9,405 nt of DNA from an uncultured Paenibacillaceae bacterium (GCA_937874515.1 CALNBV010000170.1:1-9405); one strand, 5' to 3'; positions 1 to 5,647 are shown, numbered from the stretch's first letter. Made by a program: numbers and translations. The notes: generated from the letters alone by a model not told the origin.

Positions 1-296
1 ATTTTTATGGGTTTGTTTGGTCTTTTTCTTTTATTGCACTTTGCGGATATTCAATATGGAATGGGAATGAAACCATACAGACACATTTTACTTTCTTTTT
101 ATCCGCAATAATTCTTACCCAGTCAGTTGCCACTGCTTTTGCTATTTTCAAATTAAGTATAGTTCATCCCAAACAAGCCGGGGATGCCACAAACCTGGCA
201 AAGGAAACCTATATCCCAGCCTTTATTTGGGGAATGGTATTCTTCGGGCAATCCCTCTTTGTGGCTTATGTGATTTTCAAAAACTATATATTATAA
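1..296 (+). CDS. C-terminal part of an unrecognised integral membrane protein
   Basis: An open frame enters from the left edge (first full codon at position 3) and ends at TAA 294-296, giving the last 98 residues of a protein whose start lies outside the window. The visible part is hydrophobic and suggests three membrane segments: one at the very start (residues about 3-17, FVWSFSFIALCGY), a second near residues 30-50 (FFLSAIILTQSVATAFAIF), then a short polar loop rich in Lys/Asp (HPKQAGDATNLAKE), and a third near residues 72-92 (FIWGMVFFGQSLFVAYVIF). The tail is short and ends KNYIL. I do not recognise the family and assign no function. The reading is supported by an uninterrupted frame with plausible codon use and by the clean membrane-loop-membrane pattern. 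The next gene points the opposite way and the two converge on the hairpin at 314-342. Confidence 0.7.
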   Translation, partial: FYGFVWSFSFIALCGYSIWNGNETIQTHFTFFLSAIILTQSVATAFAIFKLSIVHPKQAGDATNLAKETYIPAFIWGMVFFGQSLFVAYVIFKNYIL

Positions 297-304
297 TCTG
301 CTGA

Positions 305-342
305 AAATAAAAAGACGCAAACGACATCTTCTCGTCCTTGCG
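305..342 (-). terminator. Intrinsic terminator of the 363-1034 gene
   Basis: Read on the minus strand, a hairpin forms from CGCAA-GG-ACGA (arm, 342-332) and TCGT-TTGCG (arm, 324-316), with a two-base GG bulge and a seven-base loop. It is followed directly by TCTTTTTATTTT (315-304). It starts 20 bases after the stop codon of the minus-strand gene at 363. It may also stop read-through from the plus-strand gene ending at 296, but the T-run on that side is weak. Confidence 0.75.
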
Positions 343-352
343 CCCATTCATT
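336..352 (+). repeat. 17-bp direct repeat, copy 1
   Basis: The 17 bases CCTTGCGCCCATTCATT occur here and again, identical and in the same orientation, at 2281-2297. This copy forms one arm of the terminator hairpin. The other copy has no matching second arm. The two copies bracket the 363-1034 gene, the small membrane protein gene and the toxin-antitoxin cassette. Confidence 0.8.
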
Positions 353-362
353 TCTATTTAAA

Positions 363-1034
363 TTAATTCATAAAAGACCCAGGAAACTGTTGTACAATTC
401 CACTGGTCAATTCGTCTGCCATTTGCAATGCCTGTGGTTCAATCAGATCATTTGTTGCGACATTTTCTTTATAGTACTTAGAAATTCGAGCAGAAACCTC
501 TCTGCTTGTGAGTCGCAAATGTTCGTACATCATGTTCCTCCATTCCTCTCTAGACCAGTAAGGATTGATTCTGGCTAGAGAATCAGCGATATCATCTGCA
601 TTGGCAAACCAACGCCTCTGAACGTCTTGTGCCACACGGGTTTTGCCATCACGCAATGCTGTAGTCAGTTGTGCCGCAAGGGTTAAATGCGCCCTCAATA
701 ACTCCGCAAACCGATTAGCGATTTGCTGCCCGTAAAATGGTTGGAAAATGGCAGCAAAATCAGTGGCATTCCTGAGAAGCCTTGCTGTAGTCTCCTTTTC
801 ATCGGGAAGGTGTCCAACAATGCTATTCACAGTTAATCTGGTCCAAAAAATATGCTCCTCCCACAAAGACCGCAACTGACGATTTAACTCCACTTTCGAC
901 GGTGTCCAAACCATATGATAGTTCTGCCTGGGACCGTAATAATAGTAAGATGGTCCATATCCATACATATACCCATACCCCGCCCTTTTTAAAGGTTTCC
1001 TATATTTTATAGGCGAAGGGGTCTTTTTGTGCAA
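363..1034 (-). CDS. Helical conserved protein with Tyr/Gly-rich N-terminus, function unknown
   Basis: This 223-residue protein has two parts. Residues 1-40 are basic and then rich in Tyr and Gly (AGYGYMYGYGPSYYYYGP), a composition seen in spore-coat and surface proteins. Residues about 43-215 look all-helical and are rich in Trp, Leu and Arg (SLWEEHIFWTRL, RLLRNATDF, INPYWSREEW). From memory, a similar helical domain occurs as stand-alone Bacillales and Clostridia proteins of about 180 residues that are sometimes labelled acetylglutamate kinase; nothing here looks like an amino-acid kinase (no Gly-rich nucleotide loop), so I would not use that name. The TTG start at 1034 is the only start codon before Met23, since an in-frame stop lies at 1055-1053. 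There is no good Shine-Dalgarno site before it. Met23 or Met41 are possible starts but would remove much of the Tyr/Gly stretch. A spore or surface role is inference from composition only. Confidence 0.72.
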   Translation of the reverse strand: MHKKTPSPIKYRKPLKRAGYGYMYGYGPSYYYYGPRQNYHMVWTPSKVELNRQLRSLWEEHIFWTRLTVNSIVGHLPDEKETTARLLRNATDFAAIFQPFYGQQIANRFAELLRAHLTLAAQLTTALRDGKTRVAQDVQRRWFANADDIADSLARINPYWSREEWRNMMYEHLRLTSREVSARISKYYKENVATNDLIEPQALQMADELTSGIVQQFPGSFMN

Positions 1035-1110
1035 AAATGAATTTGAAAAGATTTAATAGAGGATTTAAAATTACACTAAACAAGGAAGTGAATCTTGTAT
1101 TCTGATTGTT

Positions 1111-1118
1111 AAAGGATG
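1111..1118 (+). promoter_or_regulatory. Ribosome-binding site fixing the start at 1126
   Basis: AAAGGATG lies seven bases before the ATG at 1126, good Shine-Dalgarno spacing for a Bacillales gene. It supports the small membrane protein as a real gene. Confidence 0.65.
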
Positions 1119-1125
1119 ATTTAAA

Positions 1126-1485
1126 ATGAAAACACTTTTGACCTCCATCCTTTTTGCTCTTGTTATTATTATTCCATTCCTCATTTTAAAAATCTATTTT
1201 TCTTTATGGTCCTCGATCTCAATATCCTTAATCTTTTCCTTGATTCTTTTTGGACTTTATTCCCACAAATTATGTAAGGAAAGCGAAATAATTAAATTAT
1301 CTATTGGTACAGGTACTTTGTTTATTATTTTTTCCTGGGTGGGTATTAAACTATTTCCCCCTACCAAAATAAGAGATTTAGGCGATATCATCATGCCTTA
1401 TTTCAATAGTTTTTTTACTGGTTTAATTATTATTGCTTTCTTTTTATTGGTTGGAATAATAATAAAAAAAAGGAGTGAATCCTAA
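1126..1485 (+). CDS. Small four-helix membrane protein, unknown
   Basis: The 119-residue product is almost entirely hydrophobic. Four membrane segments are visible: residues about 3-23 (LLTSILFALVIIIPFLILKIY), 28-46 (SSISISLIFSLILFGLYSH), 59-76 (SIGTGTLFIIFSWVGIKL) and 93-113 (SFFTGLIIIAFFLLVGIIIKK). The tail KKRSES is basic, which suggests a cytoplasmic C-terminus by the positive-inside rule. I do not recognise a family or a catalytic motif. The gene stands alone: it is divergent from the 363-1034 gene, and the toxin-antitoxin promoter follows 50 bases after it. No convincing terminator lies between. The sequence is more AT-rich than the ABC importer genes on the right of the window, in keeping with an accessory gene. 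Confidence 0.65.
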   Translation: MKTLLTSILFALVIIIPFLILKIYFSLWSSISISLIFSLILFGLYSHKLCKESEIIKLSIGTGTLFIIFSWVGIKLFPPTKIRDLGDIIMPYFNSFFTGLIIIAFFLLVGIIIKKRSES

Positions 1486-1535
1486 CACAAAAGCCCGGTA
1501 TCCAAGCATGAAAGGGATTATTAACTTTATTATTG

Positions 1536-1544
1536 TGTTATAAT
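1536..1544 (+). promoter_or_regulatory. Extended -10 promoter of the toxin-antitoxin operon
   Basis: TGT-TATAAT gives a perfect -10 hexamer (1539-1544) with an upstream TG, the extended -10 form that needs little -35 contact. The -35 region 17 bases upstream (GATTAT) is poor, which fits. A start point near 1551 would give a leader of about 25 bases before the antitoxin ATG at 1577. Confidence 0.65.
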
Positions 1545-1562
1545 GGTTATTACAATTATAAC
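1537..1562 (+). promoter_or_regulatory. Palindromic operator over the toxin-antitoxin promoter
   Basis: Perfect 8-bp inverted arms GTTATAAT (1537-1544) and ATTATAAC (1555-1562) are separated by ten bases (18 bp centre to centre). The left arm contains the -10 hexamer and the right arm sits at the likely transcript start. This is where an autoregulating antitoxin would bind. The AbrB-type antitoxin encoded 15 bases downstream is the obvious candidate (inference). Confidence 0.65.
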
Positions 1563-1576
1563 AAGGGAGTGATTTT

Positions 1577-1828
1577 ATGGAACTATTTAATAGAAAAATT
1601 ACCAAAATAGGAAATAGCTTCGGGATCACGTTGCCTCCTGAATTACTCAAGCAAGTAGGATTAACTCATGGTGATGAAGTTCAAATAGAAGTAAAAGATG
1701 GAAAGGTTATTTTACGAAAAAAAGAGGTGGTACACCTTCCCGATAGCATAGATGCTCAATTTATTGATATTTTAAATGATGTTATAAAAAAACACGACAA
1801 AGCATTTAAAGGATTAGTAGACAGATGA
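1577..1828 (+). CDS. AbrB/MazE/SpoVT-family antitoxin
   Basis: This 83-residue protein begins with a swapped-hairpin (SpoVT/AbrB) DNA-binding domain at residues about 4-50: RKITKIGNSFGITLPPELLKQVGLTHGDEVQIEVKDG. The KIGNS-G-TLP, L-GD-V and DGK-I pattern is diagnostic. Residues about 51-83 are acidic then basic and predicted helical, the usual place for the segment that wraps the toxin. It starts at an ATG preceded by AGGGAGTG at good spacing, and its TGA overlaps the toxin ATG (ATGA), so translation is coupled. In such systems the antitoxin neutralises the toxin by direct binding and represses the operon, often with the toxin as co-repressor; here a palindrome on the promoter fits that. Classical Doc toxins pair with Phd/YefM antitoxins, so this is the alternative AbrB-type pairing. 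Confidence 0.9.
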   Translation: MELFNRKITKIGNSFGITLPPELLKQVGLTHGDEVQIEVKDGKVILRKKEVVHLPDSIDAQFIDILNDVIKKHDKAFKGLVDR

Positions 1829-2226
1829 ATGACGAACCTGTCTATTTAACCACCAATCAAGTAATTGCCATAAATACAATTCAAATTCGTTTATACTCCC
1901 CACAGGAACAGGTTGGGGTAAAAGATCCTGGTTTGCTTGATTCCGCCATTAATCGTCCAAAGCAATCAGCCTTTGAAAATGATGTCTATCCTTCTATTTA
2001 TGAAAAGGCTGCTGCCCTTTTTGAATCCATTGCAAAAAATCATGCATTTCACAATGCGAATAAACGAACGGCACTTGCTTCTCTTATCGTGTTCTTGCAA
2101 CTAAACCATTATATTTGGAAAATGGGGGTTGATGAAGAACAAGACTTTACAGTTTACGTGGTAAATCACAAATACACCTTTGAAGAAATAGTGGCGACAA
2201 TAGAAAAGAATACTGAAAAGTCATGA
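1825..2226 (+). CDS. doc: Doc-family (death-on-curing) Fic-fold toxin
   Basis: The 133-residue protein matches the Doc branch of the Fic superfamily in length and motif. The core helix reads HAFHNANKRTAL at residues 73-84, the Doc version (H-x-F-x-x-x-NKR) of the Fic motif. Other family marks are the N-terminal helix with LTTNQVIAIN, the GLLDSAINRP stretch at residues 36-45, and YEKAAALFESIAKNHAF leading into the motif. P1 Doc phosphorylates elongation factor EF-Tu and stops translation; the same activity here is inferred from family. Residue 77 is Asn where P1 Doc has Asp (D70), so activity may differ. The gene overlaps the antitoxin by four bases, and the operon ends at a strong terminator that begins at this stop codon. 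Likely role: growth arrest when the antitoxin is lost, for stabilisation or phage defence. Confidence 0.88.
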   Translation: MNDEPVYLTTNQVIAINTIQIRLYSPQEQVGVKDPGLLDSAINRPKQSAFENDVYPSIYEKAAALFESIAKNHAFHNANKRTALASLIVFLQLNHYIWKMGVDEEQDFTVYVVNHKYTFEEIVATIEKNTEKS

Positions 2227-2260
2227 AGGCATTCCAACTGTCGTTAGAATGCCTTCTTTT
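2225..2260 (+). terminator. Strong terminator of the toxin-antitoxin operon
   Basis: Perfect 10-bp stem GAAGGCATTC (2225-2234) / GAATGCCTTC (2247-2256) with a 12-base loop that can pair further (AAC/GTT), followed by TTTT. The stem begins inside the toxin stop codon. The minus strand beyond it reads ATGACTTTTCAG, so it may also weakly terminate the convergent ABC operon ending at 2321; no other terminator is visible for that operon. Confidence 0.88.
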
Positions 2261-2280
2261 CATCTTAACTTTTTTTTTAC

Positions 2281-2297
2281 CCTTGCGCCCATTCATT
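2281..2297 (+). repeat. 17-bp direct repeat, copy 2
   Basis: Identical to 336-352 in sequence and orientation. Here it follows a run of nine T (2270-2278) and lies 24 bases past the stop codon of the gene at 2321-3511, as copy 1 lies just past the stop codon of the gene at 363-1034. On the minus strand it resembles a terminator lead-in and first stem arm (AATGGGCGCAAGG) lacking its second arm. Confidence 0.75.
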
Positions 2298-2320
2298 CTC
2301 TTAAAAATACCATGAACTTA

Positions 2321-3511
2321 TTAATCTACAACCTTAATTGCATAAATATCCAGTGGATAGTATTGAATTTCTTCCTGGTTTCCGATAGGTTTTTTTAATT
2401 TTAATTGGCCTTCATACAACGATTCTCCAGTTTTCAAATTCCCCACAAATAGGGTATACCCTTTCTTGGCTGGACCAATGATATATATTTTTTCACCCTT
2501 TATTAATTTATTATATGGAAAATGCTCTCCGTACTCTGTATCTTCAAAATTAAATTGAAGTTTATTGTTATGCCATTTTTCCTGATTTATGTCATACCTA
2601 TTGAATTTCAAACTATTTTTTGATATGGATTCAATATAAATTGTTGAATTAACAATAGTCACCCATTCCGATTCAATTGGAATATCATTAGGAACAGACA
2701 TTTTTTTAGACTGATTCGTGACCATATTGTATAAGATCATTTCATTAGATTTTATTTCTGCAGACCCATTACTCAAAAGGTCTTTTCTAATTAATAGATA
2801 TTTTTGTGGTTGAATAGAGTTTATATCATCTATTTTTCTTATTTGATAATGTCCAGTTTCTACCCCTGGAGCAGAAATAATCACTTCATCATTGATTAAT
2901 TTTTGTTTATCAATATCAAATGTATATACACGAAGTTCATTTCCATTATCTTTTTTATCGCAATGTGTAATAACCTTTAATTTCCCATCAATTACCTGGA
3001 CTTCTTCAACATTCATCCAACTGAACTTTTCTTTTTGAGGGACCTCTAACTTAATTGACCTACTTTCTTCCGACTTCTTATTTTTAACTTCAATATCAAA
3101 TAGTAAATTGCCTGTCGGTTGTCCAACTAAATTTTCACCTATAATATTGGCATAGGCAAGTTGTGTTTCATCTTCAAAAAAGTAATTATTTATTATATCC
3201 TTGCCACGCATAAAATTACGGTGTTGATCTTTTAGTTCATGAAGAGGACCAGCATACCACTTATCTATTCTTTGAAAAAAAGAATGGTTATCTATTGTTT
3301 TTGCACTAGTGATTTTCAAAGTATGGTATAACTCCCCTAGGTACTTACCATATAGTGTTACATCTTTTACCTCGTTTTCATTTCCTCTTATTTTCTTAAA
3401 TTCTAATTGTATATCCTCTTTTACAGCTAGACTGTATTTTTGTATATAAAAGGTGCCAATAACTAGAACTGCAAGCAAACAAATGGAAATTATTTTCCAA
3501 TAACGTTTCAT
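2321..3511 (-). CDS. Membrane-anchored extracellular protein of the GntR-ABC operon
   Basis: This 396-residue protein has a short basic N-terminus (MKRYWK), one membrane segment at residues about 7-24 (IISICLLAVLVIGTFYIQ) and no lipobox, so it is probably anchored by an uncleaved signal with about 370 residues outside. The outer part is rich in short beta-like stretches with repeated patterns such as LKVITHCDKKDNGNELRVYTFD, MILYNMVTNQSKKM, IYIESISKNSLKFNRYDINQEKW and GYTLFVGNLKTGESLYEG. These look like blades of a propeller-type fold, but I cannot assign a family. It is the last gene of the operon; GGGAGG lies seven bases before its ATG and sits just after the permease stop. Operon position suggests it works with the transporter, for instance as a sensor or accessory subunit (inference). 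It is AT-rich and shows no break. Confidence 0.85.
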   Translation of the reverse strand: MKRYWKIISICLLAVLVIGTFYIQKYSLAVKEDIQLEFKKIRGNENEVKDVTLYGKYLGELYHTLKITSAKTIDNHSFFQRIDKWYAGPLHELKDQHRNFMRGKDIINNYFFEDETQLAYANIIGENLVGQPTGNLLFDIEVKNKKSEESRSIKLEVPQKEKFSWMNVEEVQVIDGKLKVITHCDKKDNGNELRVYTFDIDKQKLINDEVIISAPGVETGHYQIRKIDDINSIQPQKYLLIRKDLLSNGSAEIKSNEMILYNMVTNQSKKMSVPNDIPIESEWVTIVNSTIYIESISKNSLKFNRYDINQEKWHNNKLQFNFEDTEYGEHFPYNKLIKGEKIYIIGPAKKGYTLFVGNLKTGESLYEGQLKLKKPIGNQEEIQYYPLDIYAIKVVD

Positions 3512-3525
3512 CTTTTAACCTCCCA

Positions 3526-4362
3526 TCATGCCATCACTTTATTCTTAATTAGATAATTGCCTATCCAAATGGCTCCAGTTAAAACGATTAGACCTGTTAC
3601 TACCTCCATAAAAAATAGTTCCACTGGATAAAAGTAATTTTTAAAAATAAAAACTTGAAGCAAGATAGGCACAAAAAAGATCACTATTGAAAGAAAAACA
3701 TAAATTATCCCGAAAATGATCCCTTTTATCCGATAAGAACGTTCAAACAAAATAGCAGTGAATATCATAAACACTGCGGTTATTCCAATGGCATAAGTAA
3801 GCAAAAATTCGAGAAAAGATCTTGGAAATAAAACACGAAATAAATACTCAGAATTAATAATTTCAGTAATGGAATTATCTATACGAAACTCGTTTGGAAC
3901 CATCCATTGTAATATCCAACATTCTGATATAAATAATAGTAGCTGTAAGGCAACAAGACCAAAAACAAATAGTAAAATGGTTGTGGCCTTTGCTAAATAA
4001 ATATTGATCCGGGCGGTTGGCAACATTAATAAACGATAACTAAATGTATTTTTACCAAGCCAATCCCGATACCAGATAAAGAAAACATAAATTAGTAATA
4101 CTGCGACACTAAATACAATGGGTCCTATAAACCAGGGTGTCCCAATAATTATTCTTACTAGTGACATTGGTTGATATTGTGTAATAAAATCGCTCTTAGA
4201 CATTAATTGATTGTATATAGAGTGATTGGCCTTGCTAACATAATTTCCAGCTTCGTAAAAAACCCCAATCAATTGGGAGAGAATCGTAATTCCTATTAAA
4301 GCAAGATATACTTTGAAAAAACGATTGAACTCGAAGTTCACTAACTTCAAATAACGATTCAT
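3526..4362 (-). CDS. ABC-2-type permease of the GntR-controlled transporter
   Basis: The 278-residue product has six predicted membrane segments: residues about 18-36, 79-98, 123-145, 185-207, 213-236 and 247-268. The first long loop (about 37-78) is polar and probably outside. This is the ABC-2 exporter permease layout, and the opening NRYLKLVNFEFNRFFKVYLAL resembles the N-terminal cytoplasmic helix of YtrC/D-like permeases. Its ATG overlaps the ATPase stop (ATGA), with GAGAGGTG eight bases before it, so the two are translationally coupled and must form one transporter, as a homodimer of this subunit if no other permease exists. The substrate is unknown. A B. subtilis ytr operon has more subunits (two ATPases, several membrane proteins), so this is a reduced version. 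Confidence 0.85.
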   Translation of the reverse strand: MNRYLKLVNFEFNRFFKVYLALIGITILSQLIGVFYEAGNYVSKANHSIYNQLMSKSDFITQYQPMSLVRIIIGTPWFIGPIVFSVAVLLIYVFFIWYRDWLGKNTFSYRLLMLPTARINIYLAKATTILLFVFGLVALQLLLFISECWILQWMVPNEFRIDNSITEIINSEYLFRVLFPRSFLEFLLTYAIGITAVFMIFTAILFERSYRIKGIIFGIIYVFLSIVIFFVPILLQVFIFKNYFYPVELFFMEVVTGLIVLTGAIWIGNYLIKNKVMA

Positions 4363-5048
4363 GCTCTATACACCTCTCTCATGACATCGATTACCGATTT
4401 CCCTTCATTCTCCCGAACTTCTTCTGTCTCAAATTCTTTTAAAACCACACCGTTATCCAGTAAAACTACCTTATCTATTAAATGTTCAATATCATTAATT
4501 TCATGGGTGGTGATAATCACACCACGGTCTTCGATTAAATGGCTTGTAAACACATTGGCAATTTGCTCACGGCTAAAAATATCAATGCCTGAAAAAGGTT
4601 CATCCATTAAAATGTAATCTACATCCAAAGCCAGACCAAGGAGGAGATTCACTTTGGCGGTATTTCCTTTCGATAATTCAGAAATGCGATCCGATTTTTT
4701 GAGTTTAAAAAATTGCAAAAGTTCATTAGCCCGTTCCTCATTCCAACTGTCGTAAAAATCAGCCATAAAGATAAAAGCTTCTCCGATTCTCATTTGGGGC
4801 AAGAGGGTAATGGCATCTGGGATAAAAGTAATTTTTTCATAGCTCTTTTCAGAAAGTTTTTCCCCATCGATAAAAATCTCGCCACGATTAATTGGAATTA
4901 AATTCATGATTGCCTTCATAATGGTGGTCTTCCCTACACCATTAATCCCAATTAAACTAGTAATTTTCCCTTTTTCCGCCGTAAAAGAAACCCCATTTAA
5001 AACCTTCTTTCGGCCAAACCCTTTGCTTACTTCTTTTACCTCTATCAC
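4359..5048 (-). CDS. ABC transporter ATPase (YtrB-like)
   Basis: A 229-residue ATP-binding subunit. Visible motifs: Walker A GINGVGKTT (residues 34-42), the Q-loop region TFIPDAITLL (74-83) with Asp78 where many ATPases have Gln, signature LSKGN (125-129) in place of LSGGQ, Walker B YILMDEP (145-151), D-loop SGID (153-156) and switch His182 (TTHE). The catalytic Walker residues and His are intact, so it should hydrolyse ATP; signature variants like this are common among small ABC-2 exporters and antibiotic-response transporters of the BcrA/YtrB type. It starts with GTG at 5048, supported by GGGGGGAT seven bases upstream, and lies 16 bases after the repressor gene. It should energise the permease encoded next. 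At 229 residues it is shorter than B. subtilis YtrB (about 290), lacking a C-terminal extension. Confidence 0.93.
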   Translation of the reverse strand: MIEVKEVSKGFGRKKVLNGVSFTAEKGKITSLIGINGVGKTTIMKAIMNLIPINRGEIFIDGEKLSEKSYEKITFIPDAITLLPQMRIGEAFIFMADFYDSWNEERANELLQFFKLKKSDRISELSKGNTAKVNLLLGLALDVDYILMDEPFSGIDIFSREQIANVFTSHLIEDRGVIITTHEINDIEHLIDKVVLLDNGVVLKEFETEEVRENEGKSVIDVMREVYRA

Positions 5049-5064
5049 AAAAGATCCCCCCGAT

Positions 5065-5436
5065 TCATTGCTTTTCCCCTTCGTATTTATCTTTCACTAG
5101 ATTTAAAGCTTCCTGTAACGGTACATTGATTGAGCGGACGGAATAAACAAAGGTTTCAACAGCTTCTATAATCAATTCTTCCCGTACACTTTTTAACACC
5201 AGTTCATCTTTTGAAATGCGACTTGGCAAATTCCCCTCCGTAAAAATCAACCCTTGTTCCTCCATTTCTTTATAAGCTCGCTGTACCGTGTTGGGATTAA
5301 TCTTCAATTGATTGGCCAGTTCCCTTCTTGATGGAATCTCCTGGCCTGGTTCGAAAATGCCTTTAGCAATTTGTTCTTTAAAATGCCGAATAACCTGCAC
5401 ATACACAGGATCACGATTATTAAACTTCACATCCAT
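5065..5436 (-). CDS. GntR-family (YtrA subfamily) transcriptional repressor
   Basis: A 123-residue regulator. Residues about 9-70 form a GntR winged helix: DPVYVQVIRHFKEQIAKG, then PGQEIPSRRELANQLKINPNTVQRAYKEMEEQGLI, with the PSRRELA turn and the NPNTVQRAY recognition helix. The C-terminal part is only about 50 residues, predicted as two helices. That is too short for the FadR or UTRA effector domains and is typical of the YtrA subfamily, which dimerises through this tail and usually heads an ABC transporter operon. It is the first gene here, with AAGGAGGTG (5442-5450) five bases before the ATG. Three operators upstream share one dyad pattern. Known relatives repress their own operon and are relieved by cell-wall-active compounds; the inducer here is not known. 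Confidence 0.93.
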   Translation of the reverse strand: MDVKFNNRDPVYVQVIRHFKEQIAKGIFEPGQEIPSRRELANQLKINPNTVQRAYKEMEEQGLIFTEGNLPSRISKDELVLKSVREELIIEAVETFVYSVRSINVPLQEALNLVKDKYEGEKQ

Positions 5437-5441
5437 AAACC

Positions 5442-5450
5442 CACCTCCTT
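5442..5450 (-). promoter_or_regulatory. Strong ribosome-binding site of the GntR gene
   Basis: AAGGAGGTG, a near-perfect match to the 16S rRNA tail, lies five bases before the ATG at 5436 and fixes that start. Confidence 0.85.
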
Positions 5451-5473
5451 ACTAAGGGAGTATAGTTAAAGTG

Positions 5474-5493
5474 TGTATTAAGTGCTTAATACA
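5474..5493 (-). promoter_or_regulatory. GntR operator 1 (TGTAT-N10-ATACA)
   Basis: The most perfect of three dyads: arms TGTATTAAG (5474-5482) and CTTAATACA (5485-5493) around a two-base centre. It lies in the transcribed leader, about 60-80 bases after the predicted start point and 38 bases before the GntR start codon. It could act as a roadblock or through looping with the other two sites. Confidence 0.75.
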
Positions 5494-5527
5494 ATCTGAT
5501 TAAAAAAACGCACCTGGATTTTTTTGG

Positions 5528-5547
5528 TGTATCACTCCCTCAATACA
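5528..5547 (-). promoter_or_regulatory. GntR operator 2 (TGTAT-N10-ATACA)
   Basis: TGTAT (5528-5532) and ATACA (5543-5547) are ten bases apart, the same geometry as the other two sites, and flanking GG/CC extend the dyad to GGTGTAT/ATACACC (5526-5549). It lies just downstream of the predicted transcription start. Confidence 0.72.
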
Positions 5548-5556
5548 CCTCATGCG

Positions 5557-5576
5557 TGTATTATACGATTAATACA
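5557..5576 (-). promoter_or_regulatory. GntR operator 3 (TGTAT-N10-ATACA), on the -10 box
   Basis: Arms TGTATTA (5557-5563) and TAATACA (5570-5576), six bases apart, the same arms as operator 1. It covers the -10 hexamer and half of the spacer of the promoter, so a bound repressor would directly exclude RNA polymerase. Confidence 0.78.
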
Positions 5577-5589
5577 TTTTTTGAGTCAA
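5560..5589 (-). promoter_or_regulatory. SigA-type promoter of the GntR-ABC operon
   Basis: On the minus strand, TTGACT (-35, 5589-5584) and TATAAT (-10, 5565-5560) are separated by 18 bases. This is close to the vegetative consensus, and a start near 5553 would give a leader of about 117 bases. A strong promoter under operators suggests an operon tightly repressed by default. Confidence 0.8.
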
Positions 5590-5621
5590 TGAAATTTCCA
5601 TGATAAGTTTGTCTAAATAAA

Positions 5622-5647
5622 GAAAAAAATCCTGTATCAACAGGATT
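5622..5647 (-). terminator. Terminator of the nitrilase/thiamine-binding-protein operon
   Basis: On the minus strand, AATCCTG/CAGGATT (arms 5647-5641 and 5634-5628) with a six-base loop is followed by seven T (complement of 5623-5629). It begins two bases after the stop codon at 5649. It insulates the upstream operon from the GntR promoter just beyond. Confidence 0.82.

Noticed and set aside
5502..5525. A-run and T-run in the GntR leader that could pair as an attenuator
   Set aside because: The pairing would be A/T only and compete with random structure; no leader peptide or alternative hairpin is evident.
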